Source: Kiritimatiellia bacterium
GTDB taxonomy: Bacteria; Verrucomicrobiota; Kiritimatiellia; JAFGHX01
DNA: 55,175 bases
Direction of reading: 5' to 3'
Assembly: GCA_016929905.1 (NCBI GenBank)
Contig: JAFGHX010000099.1
Location: 1-55,175, forward strand
The notes beneath the pieces are model-generated. The model saw only the letters and a list, made by a program, of their open reading frames with translations. It searched no databases and was not told where the DNA came from. Below, piece by piece: positions 41,573 through 51,583 of the stretch; the stretch's first letter is position 1, and each line of letters starts with the position of its first letter. The position numbers and the translations under genes are program-made.

Positions 41573-43900
41573 ATGATACGGATCTTGTATCCCAGCCGTT
41601 GCCTTACCTTGCTCGCCGCTCTGCTCCTGGGGCTCCATGGCGCATGGGCGGCGGCGCCGGCACCGGACACGCCGGAGCGATTGACCCGCCGAATCGTGCC
41701 GGAGCCGAAAATGGTGAAGCCGTACGGAGGGACGCTGGCGCTGTCACCGGCAGCGATCACGGTTGTTTTCGGCGCCGCCTCGCCCAAGACGAAGATCGGC
41801 GCCGAGGAGATCAACAAGGAACTGTACCGACTCGGTTTCGATACGCGTGCGAGGGTGGTTGCCGATGCCGAATACGCGGCGGGCGACGAACGGCTTCTGG
41901 TGCTGGTCGGGGCGGAGCGGGAGAACCGGCTGGTTCGGGCTCTGTGGTCGGAGGTGCCGCATCGCGGCGAGCTGGCGGCGCTGAACGAGCAAGGCTACAT
42001 CATCGACGTTGTCGCCCGGCGCCCTGTCCCGGCGGTGGTTCTGGCGGGCGCCTCGCCGCAGGGCAGCCTGTACGCGTGTGTGACGTTCATGCAGATGCTG
42101 GAGCGTGCCGGCGCCAACGTGGTTGTGCATCCGCTCTACGCCCGGGACTGGCCGGATTTCAAGTGGCGCTATCTCTCGCATCCCGCCCACTTCCTGCTCT
42201 TCACCGAGCGTGCCCCGAAGGCGGCGTACCCCAACGGCCCGTTCCCGGACATGGCGGAGCGCGGCAAGGAGTATGTGGACTGGATGCTGCGCTACAAGAT
42301 CAACATTCTGCGCCGCCAGTTGTGGTGGGGCTGGAACGATCACGAATCGACGCGCGCGCCGTGGCGCGAGTTTCTGGCCTACGCCAAAGCGCGCGGCATC
42401 CTGAGTTGGGAAGGCCACGACATCTCGACCCAGGGCGTGGGGCACTGCAAGACCCATGAAGAATTCGAGAAGATCCGGCACGACCCGAAGTACAAGGGCT
42501 TGACGAACCTGTCCCCGGACTTCCGCAAGTACCGCCACTTCATCACGTGGAGCCGCGACGATCTGTTGGAGGAGAAGTTCCGGCAACACGCGCGGGAATG
42601 CCGGGCGGAAGGCGTGGACTTCACGTGGTTCCACGCCGAGGACACGGGCCTGAGTTCGTTCAACTACGCCAAGTGGAAGGACCGCGACGAACTGGACAAG
42701 CAGCGCTGGGGCAACGACTACGGCCGCGCCGAGGCGCACGTGATGAACCTGGCGCGCCGGGTCTGCCGCGAGGAGGCGCCGGATCTGAAGGTGGTCTTCG
42801 TGCCCTACCCCTACGGCGGCGGCATACTCTCCGACGACTTTCCCCGCAACATGTTGCGCAAGCGCGGCAAACCCGTCGACAAGGGCGAGGCACAGCGCGA
42901 GCGCGCCTTCATTCGCCGGTTCTTCGACACGCTGGCCCGGGAGGCGCCCGATGACGTCTGGTTCTGCCAGCGCGAGACAGACGCCGAGCAGGCGAAGCGC
43001 TGGGCGGACGCCACGCGGCGGCCGGTCATGATGTACTACAGCACCATGATCCCGTTCTGCAGCAGCCGCGCGCGCTACATCGGAACGTGGTATTCGGAAC
43101 AGCACGACAACATCTACTTCTTCCCGTCGACCGGCAGCGTGCCCTATCTGGGCGGGCTGGAAATGCCGATGCGCATGCTGCTGAACGCCGAGTACTGCTG
43201 GAACACGGCGCAGGAGGGCGCCGCGCCGTTCGAGTGGGTCAACTATGCCCGGGACCTGTTCGAGCCCGAAGTGGTCTTCAAGAAGATCATCCCACGCGCG
43301 TGCCGCGCGTATTGGGGCGACGATACGGACCGATACTGGGCCCCGCTGTTCCAGGGCGGGCTCACCCCGCTGTTCCTCGAGGACCCGGAACGGTTCTTCA
43401 AGGAAGAGTTGAAGCTCGATTTCGCCGCGACGCTGGAAGCGGAAGGCAACGTGGCGCCGAAGCGCGGCATGGAACGGTTCGCCGATTCCGTGGCGGAAAT
43501 GCGGCGCCAGGCCGAACACCTCGAAACGGCGCTCCCGCCGCTAGAGCAGTGGCTGACCACGCACGAATTGAAAGCGCGCGATCCGTTCACGCATCGCTAC
43601 GGCACAACGTTGTATCTGCTCGCGCACTACTGGCGCCGAATGGCCGCCGTCTGGGTCCCGTACATGGAATTGAAGAGGCTGGGCGCGCGCGGCGAGCCTG
43701 CGAAGCGCCGCGCCCTGGCGCTGCAGGCGCAGCGCGCCGCCGATGCCGGCCTGGCCGCCATGCAGCAAGTCCTGCAGAAGACGGCCGCTCACCCGTGCCT
43801 GATCCCGGTCAGTTGGTCGCGCGGCGGCCCGCTGGACAAGAAGGTCGTGGAAGATTTCGACAGGGCGCACAAGCGGATCGAGAAACTGGCGGGCCCTTGA
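41573..43900 (+). CDS. Secreted GH20/GH84-like glycoside hydrolase
   Basis: 775 residues, start MIRILYPSRCLTLLAALLLG with AAGGAG seven bases upstream. The signal peptide ends near A-W-A-A-A. Residues about 35-180 are a hexosaminidase-type domain 2 (I-G-A-E-E-I-N-K-E-L, L-L-V-L-V-G-A, G-Y-I-I-D-V, V-V-L-A-G-A-S-P-Q-G). The catalytic barrel follows from about 195 (F-K-W-R-Y-L-S, then D-F-T-W-F-H-A-E-D-T-G near 345, a candidate acidic pair). After about 560 the chain is helical. It is divergent from the GntR regulator and 60 bases upstream of the PLC-like/lectin gene. Predicted to remove amino-sugar or uronic residues; the exact family is uncertain and active-site residues are not proven. Confidence 0.7.
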   Translation: MIRILYPSRCLTLLAALLLGLHGAWAAAPAPDTPERLTRRIVPEPKMVKPYGGTLALSPAAITVVFGAASPKTKIGAEEINKELYRLGFDTRARVVADAEYAAGDERLLVLVGAERENRLVRALWSEVPHRGELAALNEQGYIIDVVARRPVPAVVLAGASPQGSLYACVTFMQMLERAGANVVVHPLYARDWPDFKWRYLSHPAHFLLFTERAPKAAYPNGPFPDMAERGKEYVDWMLRYKINILRRQLWWGWNDHESTRAPWREFLAYAKARGILSWEGHDISTQGVGHCKTHEEFEKIRHDPKYKGLTNLSPDFRKYRHFITWSRDDLLEEKFRQHARECRAEGVDFTWFHAEDTGLSSFNYAKWKDRDELDKQRWGNDYGRAEAHVMNLARRVCREEAPDLKVVFVPYPYGGGILSDDFPRNMLRKRGKPVDKGEAQRERAFIRRFFDTLAREAPDDVWFCQRETDAEQAKRWADATRRPVMMYYSTMIPFCSSRARYIGTWYSEQHDNIYFFPSTGSVPYLGGLEMPMRMLLNAEYCWNTAQEGAAPFEWVNYARDLFEPEVVFKKIIPRACRAYWGDDTDRYWAPLFQGGLTPLFLEDPERFFKEELKLDFAATLEAEGNVAPKRGMERFADSVAEMRRQAEHLETALPPLEQWLTTHELKARDPFTHRYGTTLYLLAHYWRRMAAVWVPYMELKRLGARGEPAKRRALALQAQRAADAGLAAMQQVLQKTAAHPCLIPVSWSRGGPLDKKVVEDFDRAHKRIEKLAGP

Positions 43901-43960
43901 CCGGCATCTGCCAGACAAGCCGCGGCGCTTGGCGCGGCAGCCCTCGGAGGGAGCGAAGCG

Positions 43961-45961
43961 ATGGACTTGCTGAAGAAACGGGCCTTTCTGAAGAAGGTAC
44001 GCGGCGACCACCCGCAGATGACGAAGGCAGCCATGGACGTGCTGCCGGCGGCGGACCGGCGGTACATCGGCGGCGAGGTCTGCCCGATCGTCCTGCACTA
44101 CTGCTGGTTCCCCGACTGGCATTACATCAACTGGGGCAGCCCGAACCGGCAACTGGATCCCACCGCCCGGTTTCTGCCGGACCACCGGCGCGCGTGGGGC
44201 GTATCGGACGTCGTCGGCTGGAACCCGATCAGCGGCGCAGGCGACAAGGCGCGCCTGTACTATCGGAAACAGGCGTTCGTGGTCTGGTCGTTCGAAAACG
44301 CCGTCATGGCCATGAAAGCGGGCAATCCGCCCAAAGGGTTCCGTTTCCTGGGCTCCGCCGCGCACGTCATCGAAGACGCCGCCTCGTCGGGCACGTCCTT
44401 CTTCTTCCACCAGTCCCCGGTGCTGGGTGGGCAGGGCCAGAAGCCTGCCCCGTCGATCGCCGGCTACTCGCCGCGCCGGCTGGGCGGAAGCCTGCGCGCG
44501 GCGGCCAAGGCCCTGGCCCAACGCTATGCGGCCGTGGAGCAGGCGAGTCTGGACTCGGTGACGGAAATGCGGAGGCTTTTCAAGTCGACGGCCTCCAGAG
44601 CCGAGCTCGCCCGCCGCTTCGCGGGACTCGAACAGCGGCAGCAGGCTCACGCCTCACGGGCCGTCGCCGACATGTTCCACACCGCGATCGCGCTGGCCGG
44701 CCCGAAACCGAAATACCGGGCGCCCGCACTCAACGAGAATCGCGTGGCCAATCCCTCCTTCGAAACGGACGACACCGAGGGCATGCCGCAGGGTTGGTTC
44801 GTGGTTCGGCACGATCTCTCGGATCCGCTCGGCATCGCCACGCGGACCGGCGGCTACGAATCCTCGTCCGAGCAGCTCAGCCACTCCGGCCGGCGCGCGG
44901 CCCTGCTGCGCCACACGCCCCGCGCGGGCCTGGAATGGCGCCTGGCTTGGCCCCACAAGATCGACGTGCGGCCCGGCCAGTCCTGGCGCTGCCGCTACTG
45001 GACCGCACTGAACAAGGCTACCGGGCGGTCGTACGCGGCCGTCTACCTGTTCGGCCCGGACTACGAATACGTCCGGAGGATCGAGGGGCCCGCCGAAGCG
45101 GGCACGCGGGAATGGCATCGGCAGGAGTTCACATTCGAGATACCCCAAGGCGTGGGCATCATCCTGCCCGCCTGCTGCTCGGCGGACAATATCGGGATCG
45201 TTGCGTTCGACGACATCGAGCTGACGCGGATCCGGAAGGAGGCGGTGCCGGCCGCGGAGCGGGCAACCGCCGAGTCGATTGATCCGGACGCCCTGCTCAT
45301 CCTGCGGTTCCGGGAGAAGGAATTCGTGCGCGACCAGGCGGCGCACGGGGGCTGGGGCGGCCACATGGCGTCGGGCAAGATGCTGCAGGACCTCTCTTTA
45401 AACACGAAAGCCAATTACGGAATCTTCTGTTACTCCGAGGGCCGATGGGCGGATCTGCACGCGCGCGAGCGCAACGGCCGATGGTGCCTGGCGCTGGACG
45501 GCAAGGACGATTTCGTCGAGATCCCGCCCTGCCCGCACTGGGATCTGAGCGACGACTTCTTCGCGCGCGATGTGTTCAGCGTGGTGATGGAAGTCCGGTT
45601 CGCCGCGCGCCGGGACGCCGTGCTGTTCACGAAAGACGGCGCCACGGCGGGTAGCCGGGCCGGCTATCAACTCAGAGCGACGAAGGACGGCAGGCTACGA
45701 TTTCTGGCCGGCCTGCAAGGCCAGGGGTTCCAAACGCTCGTTGAGACGGCGTATACGCCGCGGCGTTGGCTGACGCTCGGCGTATGCGTCCGGCCCGACA
45801 AGACGGTCGAGCTGCATATCGACGGGCGCCTGCGCGATTCGGCGCAGCTCAAGGCGCCGCTCGCACATTCCGACAACGCCCTGTATCTGGGCTCGGACAA
45901 CGGCCTGACGGATTTCTTCCGGGGTGAGATCCGGCGGTTCGAATTCTACAAGCGGGCCTGA
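43961..45961 (+). CDS. Zinc-PLC/S1-P1-like protein fused to CBM and LamG-like modules
   Basis: 666 residues, start MDLLKKRAFLKKVRGDHPQM with GGAGGG upstream. The N-terminal 190 residues are helical with paired histidines and W-x-x-H-Y-I-N-W and A-A-H-V-I-E-D-A-A-S-S-G, reminiscent of zinc-dependent phospholipase C and S1/P1 nuclease folds. About 265-430 is a carbohydrate-binding-like beta sandwich (N-E-N-R-V-A-N-P-S-F-E-T-D-D). About 450-666 is a concanavalin/LamG-type sandwich (W-C-L-A-L-D-G-K-D-D-F-V-E-I). No signal peptide is visible, although the upstream co-transcribed glycosidase has one. The catalytic call is tentative; the binding modules are more secure. Confidence 0.6.
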   Translation: MDLLKKRAFLKKVRGDHPQMTKAAMDVLPAADRRYIGGEVCPIVLHYCWFPDWHYINWGSPNRQLDPTARFLPDHRRAWGVSDVVGWNPISGAGDKARLYYRKQAFVVWSFENAVMAMKAGNPPKGFRFLGSAAHVIEDAASSGTSFFFHQSPVLGGQGQKPAPSIAGYSPRRLGGSLRAAAKALAQRYAAVEQASLDSVTEMRRLFKSTASRAELARRFAGLEQRQQAHASRAVADMFHTAIALAGPKPKYRAPALNENRVANPSFETDDTEGMPQGWFVVRHDLSDPLGIATRTGGYESSSEQLSHSGRRAALLRHTPRAGLEWRLAWPHKIDVRPGQSWRCRYWTALNKATGRSYAAVYLFGPDYEYVRRIEGPAEAGTREWHRQEFTFEIPQGVGIILPACCSADNIGIVAFDDIELTRIRKEAVPAAERATAESIDPDALLILRFREKEFVRDQAAHGGWGGHMASGKMLQDLSLNTKANYGIFCYSEGRWADLHARERNGRWCLALDGKDDFVEIPPCPHWDLSDDFFARDVFSVVMEVRFAARRDAVLFTKDGATAGSRAGYQLRATKDGRLRFLAGLQGQGFQTLVETAYTPRRWLTLGVCVRPDKTVELHIDGRLRDSAQLKAPLAHSDNALYLGSDNGLTDFFRGEIRRFEFYKRA

Positions 45962-45985
45962 GACTTGGCGAATTTCCTCCGGTCT

Positions 45986-46163
45986 TCGTACTCGAAATGG
46001 CCTCAGGTCGTACGGGGACCCTCGAGTACGAGTACCGTTCGTCGCGTCCCGACCGCGTAGCGCGTCGGAACAAGGACGAGCGAGTCGTAGGACGGGCTTT
46101 CCAGCCCGTCCCGCACAGTCGTGAGCCGACAGGACATGGGGACGGGCTGGAAAGCCCGTCCCC
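45986..46163. repeat. REP doublet and a 10-base inverted repeat
   Basis: TCGTACTCGA (45986-45995) pairs with TCGAGTACGA (46022-46031). At 46087-46090 GTAG precedes a perfect hairpin GACGGGCT-TTCC-AGCCCGTC (46091-46110). The inverted copy GACGGGCT-GGAA-AGCCCGTC lies at 46141-46160. GTAG plus hairpin is the REP signature, and the opposite orientation makes a BIME-like pair. This fills the 301-base gap between convergent genes; no coding sequence is supported there. Confidence 0.6.
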
Positions 46164-46262
46164 CGGGGAATCGACGAAGCTTACAGCCTGTCCGCGGTCG
46201 CGGAACAAAGGTTCATACTGGTCATATCCGGCGCCGCGCGGCGCGCCGAGAAGTGCAACCGC

Positions 46263-47339
46263 TCAGATCCACTTCTTCCGCCGGAAATAGACGAGCATGC
46301 CCACGGCAATGAGGGCCATCACGCCGAGCGCAGCGGGGTACCCGTAGCGCCATCGCAGCTCCGGCATGTTCCAGACCGAGTCCTTGCCCTCGAAATTCAT
46401 GCCGTAGATGCCCGCCACGAAGGTGATCGGAATGAAGATCGTGGCGATGATGGTGAGTACCTTCATCACCTCATTCATCTTGTTGCTCAAGCTCGAGAGA
46501 TAGGTGTCCAGCATGCCGATGACCATATCCCGGAAGTTCTCGATCGTGTCGATCACCTGGATCGTGTGGTCGTAGATGTCGCGGAAGAACACGCGCGTCC
46601 CTTTCCGGATCAAGGCCGGCTCGCTGCGCTGGATCGCGCTGATGACCTCGCGCAGGGGCCAGACGGACTTGCGCAGGAAGATCATCTGCCGCTTCAGTCT
46701 GTGGATCGCGTGGAGGGTTTGGGGGGTCGGATTGTCGAGCAACTCCTCATCCAGCGCCTCGATTGTATCGCTGAGCTTCTCGAGCACGACGAAGTAGCCG
46801 TCGACAACCGCGTCGAGCAGCGAGTAGAGCAGGTAGTCGGCCCCCATCTGCCGGACCCGGCCCTTGCCCGTACGAATGCGGTCCCGGACGGGGTCAAAGA
46901 CGTCGCCGGGCCGCTCCTGAAAGGACAGCACGCAGTTCTGCGTCAGGATCAGGCTGATCTGTTCCCCGTCGAAATCGTTCTCGCCCCACTGCAGCATCTT
47001 GAGCACGACAAACAGATAGCCGTCGTAGTCCTCGCATTTCGGGCGCTGGTGGGTGTGGACGATATCCTCCAGAACCAGCGAATGCACGTCGAACCGCTTC
47101 CCGAGCGCCTCGACCAGGTCCACCCGGTGCGACCCGTCGACATTGATCCAGCTCACGCTGTTGGTGTCTTTGCAGGGAAAGACGTCTTCGATCCGATCGA
47201 TCCGTTTCTCGCGGACCTGCGTCTTGTCGTAGTCGATCAGCGTGATGAGAACCGGCTCGCCGGCCTGCTCGGCGCCGGAAACCAGCGTTCCGGGCGGCAG
47301 ACCCAGCATCTTGGACCGCTTCTTGAACAGGCTGCGCAT
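46263..47339 (-). CDS. corA: CorA-type magnesium/divalent cation transporter
   Basis: 358 residues, start MRSLFKKRSKMLGLPPGTLV with GAGGAG upstream. A large N-terminal cytoplasmic domain (V-S-W-I-N-V-D-G, L-V-L-E-D-I-V-H-T-H-Q-R-P-K, Y-L-F-V-V-L-K-M-L) and a long stalk helix precede two C-terminal membrane segments. The signature Y-G-M-N-F-E loop lies near 320 and the second helix ends in the basic F-R-R-K-K-W-I. Length is normal for CorA. It forms a homopentameric Mg2+ channel in the inner membrane. It is divergent from the PAS-domain gene. Confidence 0.93.
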   Translation of the reverse strand: MRSLFKKRSKMLGLPPGTLVSGAEQAGEPVLITLIDYDKTQVREKRIDRIEDVFPCKDTNSVSWINVDGSHRVDLVEALGKRFDVHSLVLEDIVHTHQRPKCEDYDGYLFVVLKMLQWGENDFDGEQISLILTQNCVLSFQERPGDVFDPVRDRIRTGKGRVRQMGADYLLYSLLDAVVDGYFVVLEKLSDTIEALDEELLDNPTPQTLHAIHRLKRQMIFLRKSVWPLREVISAIQRSEPALIRKGTRVFFRDIYDHTIQVIDTIENFRDMVIGMLDTYLSSLSNKMNEVMKVLTIIATIFIPITFVAGIYGMNFEGKDSVWNMPELRWRYGYPAALGVMALIAVGMLVYFRRKKWI

Positions 47340-47560
47340 CGGCTGTCTCCTCTCGGATTCCGGCACGGCTTCCTTTCGGCGCGCGTGCCCGGATAGCCCC
47401 CCCCCACGAGCAGGATAATAGAGATTCCCGAGCGCGATGAAAGGCGAAAGTGCCGCACCGGGCCCCTTTTGCACTTGTGTGTGCCCAACCTTGCGGCTAA
47501 AGTGCTTGCCTCTTCCAGAGCGGCGACTGCCGTGCTTTTCCGGAAGCGGAGGTATGACCG

Positions 47561-48334
47561 ATGGCAGCAGGCAAGAAACCCGCACTCCGGCGCAGGCCGC
47601 AGACGACCATGGACAAGACCACCGGCCTCCCGCACCGCATTACGCAGATGATCGAAACCCAGCCGCTCATCACGGAAGAGAAGGATGCGCTGAAGGTGGT
47701 CTACGACGCGGTCGAATCGGCCATTGAAGGCATCATCATCACGGATCTTGGCGGCCGGATCACGTACGTCAATTTCGGGTTCCTGCGCATGTTCCGGTAC
47801 GTGGCCGAAGAAGAGCTGATCGGCCGGAACATAGCCGACCTGTTCGTTTCGGCCGAGATCCGGAAGTTCTCCGATCTGTCCGCCCTGATCGACGCGGCCG
47901 AGGGCGAGAAGGAAGAATTCCTGGCCGTTCGCGCCGACAGCACGGAGTTCTTCGTGGAGGTGCACTCCTCCAACGTGACCAGCCGCACCGGGCAGGTGAT
48001 CGGGCGGATGGCGTTCTTCGTCGATATCTCGCGCCGTAAGAAGGTCGAACAGGAGAAAGACGTCCTGGTCCGCAAACTGCAGGAAGCGCTGGACAACATC
48101 AAGACGCTGCGCGGTCTGATTCCGATCTGCGCCGGCTGCAAGAAGGTGCGGGACGACAAGGGGTTCTGGCATCAGGTGGAAGAGTATGTGCATCGTCATT
48201 CGGAGGCGCGATTCAGCCACGGCCTGTGCCCCGACTGCGTCAAGCGGCTCTATCCGGAACTGGCCGAGCCGGAACGGAACGCGCCGGACGCCGCACCGCC
48301 GGACGCGGGCGAGGCGCAAGCGGGGAACTCGTGA
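47561..48334 (+). CDS. PAS-domain protein with paired CxxC motifs
   Basis: 257 residues, start [20 protein letters not shown] with GGAGG eight bases upstream. A PAS domain at about 45-165 ([26 protein letters not shown]) is followed by a short coiled linker. A conserved tail then reads [14 protein letters not shown] and [11 protein letters not shown]. The two CxxC pairs could bind zinc or respond to redox. No kinase or cyclase output domain is present. Its stop overlaps the phosphoglucomutase start (TGATG), so the two are translationally coupled. Confidence 0.82.
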   Translation: MAAGKKPALRRRPQTTMDKTTGLPHRITQMIETQPLITEEKDALKVVYDAVESAIEGIIITDLGGRITYVNFGFLRMFRYVAEEELIGRNIADLFVSAEIRKFSDLSALIDAAEGEKEEFLAVRADSTEFFVEVHSSNVTSRTGQVIGRMAFFVDISRRKKVEQEKDVLVRKLQEALDNIKTLRGLIPICAGCKKVRDDKGFWHQVEEYVHRHSEARFSHGLCPDCVKRLYPELAEPERNAPDAAPPDAGEAQAGNS

Positions 48335-49995
48335 TGAGGCTCGATCCACGCGCGGGGAAGCCGGCCCCAGCCGACATGCTGGTGGACGTGCCCGGTCTGA
48401 TTTCCGACTACTACGCCGGCCGGCCGGACCCGTCCGACCCGCGGCAGGGCGTGACATTCGGCACGTCCGGGCACCGCGGCTCCGCCCTGACGGGCACGTT
48501 CAACGAAGCGCACCTCCTGGCGGTGGTCCAGGCGATCTGCCTGTATCGGCGCCAGGCGGGGGTCGACGGGCCGCTGTTCATGGGGCGTGACACGCACGCG
48601 CTTTCCGAGCCGGCCTTCACCACCGCGCTCGAGGTGCTGGCCGCCAACGGTGTCGAGGTGCGGATCGATGCCGAAGACGGCTACACGCCGACGCCTGCCG
48701 TCTCCCATGCGATCCTGGCCTGGAATCGCGGCCGAACGACCGGGCTGGCCGACGGCATCATCATCACGCCCTCGCACAACCCGCCCCAGGACGGCGGCAT
48801 CAAGTACAACCCGCCCAGCGGCGGCCCGGCGGGCACGAGCGCGACCCGATGGATAGAAGAGCGGGCCAATGCCTTCCTGCGCGACGGGCTCGAGGCGGTG
48901 AAACGCGTCCCGATCGAACGCGCGCGCGCGGCCAACACCACGCGCGGCTACGACTACAAGACGGCCTACGTCGGCGAGCTGGCCGCCGCGATCGACCTGG
49001 CGGCCATCCGCTCAGCCGGGCTCCGGATCGGGGTCGACCCGATGGGCGGGTCCGGGGTGGCCTACTGGCAGGCCGTCAACGAGCGGCACGGCCTGGACCT
49101 GACGATCGTGAACGAGGGCGTCGACCCGACCTTCCGGTTCATGACCGTGGATTGGGACGGGAAGATCCGCATGGACTGCTCGTCCCCGCACGCCATGGCC
49201 GGCCTGATCGGGCTGCGCGACCGGTTCGACATCGCGTTCGGCAGCGATACGGACCACGACCGGCACGGCATTGTGACGCCAAGCGCCGGGCTCATGAACC
49301 CGAACCACTACCTGGCGGCCGCGGTCGCCTACCTCTTCGCGGAACGGACCGGCTGGCGCCCGGAGGCCGCGGTCGGCAAGACGGTGGTGAGCAGCGCCAT
49401 GATCGACCGCGCCGCGGGCAAGCTGGGCCGCCGGCTGATCGAGGTGCCGGTCGGGTTCAAGTGGTTCGTCGACGGGTTGCTCGACGGCAGCCTCGGATTC
49501 GGGGGCGAAGAGAGCGCCGGCGCCGCCTTCCTGCGCTTCGACGGCTCCGTCTGGACGACGGAAAAGGACGGGATCCTGCTCGGCCTGCTCGCCGCCGAGA
49601 TCACGGCCAGGCGCGGCCGGGACCCGGCGATGCTGTATGCCGATCTCACACGCGAGTTCGGCGAGGCCTTCTACGAACGGCGCGACACCCCGGCAACGCC
49701 CGAACAGAAAGCGGCGCTGCTCAAGCTCGCCCCGCGTGACGTGCGCGCCGCCGAACTGGCCGGCGAGCCGATCCGGGCCATGCTCACCGAAGCGCCCGGC
49801 AACGGCAGCCCGATCGGCGGGCTGAAGGTCGTCACCGACAACGGCTGGTTCGCCGCGCGGCCGTCCGGGACGGAAGACGTCTGCAAGCTCTATGCCGAGA
49901 GCTTCAAGGGCGAGGCGCACCTGCGCCGCATTCAGGAAGAGGCGCAGGCGCTGCTGGCGCGCGTGTGCGGGAGCGGCGGAGAAAATGAAAAATGA
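48334..49995 (+). CDS. pgm: Phosphoglucomutase, alpha-D-glucose specific
   Basis: 553 residues, close to E. coli Pgm in length. The active-site serine loop reads [16 protein letters not shown] (about 148-163). The metal loop reads [11 protein letters not shown] (about 305-315). The sugar-binding loop reads G-G-E-E-S-A-G-A (about 390) and the phosphate-binding loop R-P-S-G-T-E-D. This interconverts glucose-1-phosphate and glucose-6-phosphate in glycogen and cell-wall sugar metabolism. It starts one base inside the PAS gene's stop codon. Confidence 0.95.
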   Translation: MRLDPRAGKPAPADMLVDVPGLISDYYAGRPDPSDPRQGVTFGTSGHRGSALTGTFNEAHLLAVVQAICLYRRQAGVDGPLFMGRDTHALSEPAFTTALEVLAANGVEVRIDAEDGYTPTPAVSHAILAWNRGRTTGLADGIIITPSHNPPQDGGIKYNPPSGGPAGTSATRWIEERANAFLRDGLEAVKRVPIERARAANTTRGYDYKTAYVGELAAAIDLAAIRSAGLRIGVDPMGGSGVAYWQAVNERHGLDLTIVNEGVDPTFRFMTVDWDGKIRMDCSSPHAMAGLIGLRDRFDIAFGSDTDHDRHGIVTPSAGLMNPNHYLAAAVAYLFAERTGWRPEAAVGKTVVSSAMIDRAAGKLGRRLIEVPVGFKWFVDGLLDGSLGFGGEESAGAAFLRFDGSVWTTEKDGILLGLLAAEITARRGRDPAMLYADLTREFGEAFYERRDTPATPEQKAALLKLAPRDVRAAELAGEPIRAMLTEAPGNGSPIGGLKVVTDNGWFAARPSGTEDVCKLYAESFKGEAHLRRIQEEAQALLARVCGSGGENEK

Positions 49996-50095
49996 AGAAT
50001 GAAAAATGGTCGGACGTCGCGGAGTGAACGCAGTCCCTCCCTCTCCCATCCCTCATTCTTCATTCTTCATTCTTCACTTTTCATTCTCCCTTCTC
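49980..50095. repeat. GAAAAATG/CATTCTT palindromic stutter
   Basis: The left arm, AAAATGAAAAATGAAGAATG-like words (49982-50008), pairs with the right arm CATTCTTCATTCTTCATTC-like words (50052-50090). Together they make an A/T-rich imperfect stem between the convergent phosphoglucomutase and nuclease genes, where it could end transcription from both sides. Confidence 0.55.
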
Positions 50096-50102
50096 CCCCG
50101 CC

Positions 50103-51494
50103 TTACCACTCGGCCACGTCCCCGCTGGCCGGGACGGTCACATCGGCGACGCCCATTTCTCTGAGCGCGGCGCCCATCGCCTCGGCGGCGGGCGGCTCGC
50201 CGTGCACGACGAACGCGCGCGGGACGGGCGTGCCCATCGCCCGGAAGTAGGCGAGCAGTTCGTCGCGGTCGGCATGCGCGGAGAGCGCCTGCACGCTGTG
50301 CACTTCGGCGCGCAGTTCGTGACGCTCCCCGAAAATCCTGATCGGCGAAAGGTGTTCCACCAGCCGCCGGCCCAGCGTGTGCTCCGCCTGGAACCCCACG
50401 ATCAGAATGACGTTGCGCGCGTCGTCCACACTGTGCTTGAGGTGGTGCAGGATCCGGCCCGCCTCGCACATGCCGGACGCCGACAGAATGATCACCGGCC
50501 CGCGCATCTCGTTCAGCCGCTTCGAGTCTGCCACGTCCGTCACGTACGTCACGCGGCCCGCGCCGAACGGGTCCTGCCGGTTGCGAAGCAGATCCAACAG
50601 CTCCCGGTCGTAGCATTCCGGGTGCCGGTCGTACACCGCCGTCGCCTTCGTCGAGAGCGGGCTGTCCACATAGACCGGGACATCCCGAATCCGTTTCTCC
50701 TTCCACAACTGGTGCAGGAAGTAGAGCACCTGCTGCGTACGCCCCACGCTGAAGGCGGGAATGACGAGCCGCGAGCCGCGCTCCGCCACCTTGCCGACCA
50801 GTTCGGCCAGCTTCGCCTTCACATCCTCGCCGGGCGGATGCAGCCGATCCCCGTACGTGCTCTCGGTCAGCAGGCAGTCGACGCGGCCGATAACCGTCGG
50901 GTCGCGCAGGATTGGCATGTGCTTGCGGCCCATATCGCCGGTGAACAGCAGTCTGCGCACGGCGCCGTTCTCGCGGAGGGTCAGGACCATGAGCGCCGAG
51001 CCGAGAATGTGGCCGGCATCGTGATAGGTGACGCGCACGCCATCCGCCACCTCGCGCGGCGTGTCGTACGGGAGCGGCCGCATCCGCTTCAGCGTGGCGC
51101 GAACATCCGGCTCCTCGTACAGCGGCTCGAACAGGCGCTGGCCCTGCGCGGCGCGCTTCCTGTTCACGTACTCCACGTCCTTCACCTGCAGATGCGCGGA
51201 GTCCAACAGCATGATCTCGCACAAATCGCAGGTGGCCGGCGTCGCGAATACGGGCCCGGCAAACCCGCGCTTCACCAGAGTCGGCAAATTGCCGCTGTGG
51301 TCGATATGTGCGTGCGACAGCAGGCACAGATCGACCATGCCGGGGTCGAACGGGAGATGGCGGTTGCGCTCGAACGCTTCCTTGCGCTTGCCCTGGTACA
51401 GGCCGCAGTCGAGCAGGATCCGGCTGCCGTTCACGTCCAACAGGTGCATCGAGCCGGTCGTCGTACGCGCCGCGCCGTGAAATTGAATCCGCAT
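50103..51494 (-). CDS. Metallo-beta-lactamase/beta-CASP RNA nuclease
   Basis: 463 residues, start MRIQFHGAARTTTGSMHLLD with GGGAGGGG upstream. The metal-binding motif S-H-A-H-I-D-H-S-G lies at about 59-67, then G-H-I-L-G-S-A, F-T-G-D-M-G-R, and T-E-S-T-Y-G-D-R entering the beta-CASP domain. Later come L-S-A-S-G-M-C-E-A-G-R and A-H-A-D-R-D-E-L with V-H-G-E at the end. This is the CPSF73-like exonuclease/endonuclease family (bacterial YsgA/TTHA0252 type) that cleaves RNA with two zinc ions. All metal ligands appear intact. It lies 89 bases after the ATPase gene on the same strand. Confidence 0.93.
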   Translation of the reverse strand: MRIQFHGAARTTTGSMHLLDVNGSRILLDCGLYQGKRKEAFERNRHLPFDPGMVDLCLLSHAHIDHSGNLPTLVKRGFAGPVFATPATCDLCEIMLLDSAHLQVKDVEYVNRKRAAQGQRLFEPLYEEPDVRATLKRMRPLPYDTPREVADGVRVTYHDAGHILGSALMVLTLRENGAVRRLLFTGDMGRKHMPILRDPTVIGRVDCLLTESTYGDRLHPPGEDVKAKLAELVGKVAERGSRLVIPAFSVGRTQQVLYFLHQLWKEKRIRDVPVYVDSPLSTKATAVYDRHPECYDRELLDLLRNRQDPFGAGRVTYVTDVADSKRLNEMRGPVIILSASGMCEAGRILHHLKHSVDDARNVILIVGFQAEHTLGRRLVEHLSPIRIFGERHELRAEVHSVQALSAHADRDELLAYFRAMGTPVPRAFVVHGEPPAAEAMGAALREMGVADVTVPASGDVAEW

Positions 51495-51583
51495 CGGGCC
51501 CCTCCCGCAGGCCGGCCAGAACCGAGACACGCCGGGGAACCGTACCAGGGGCGGTCCGTCCTGTCAACCCGCGGCATGTCCGG

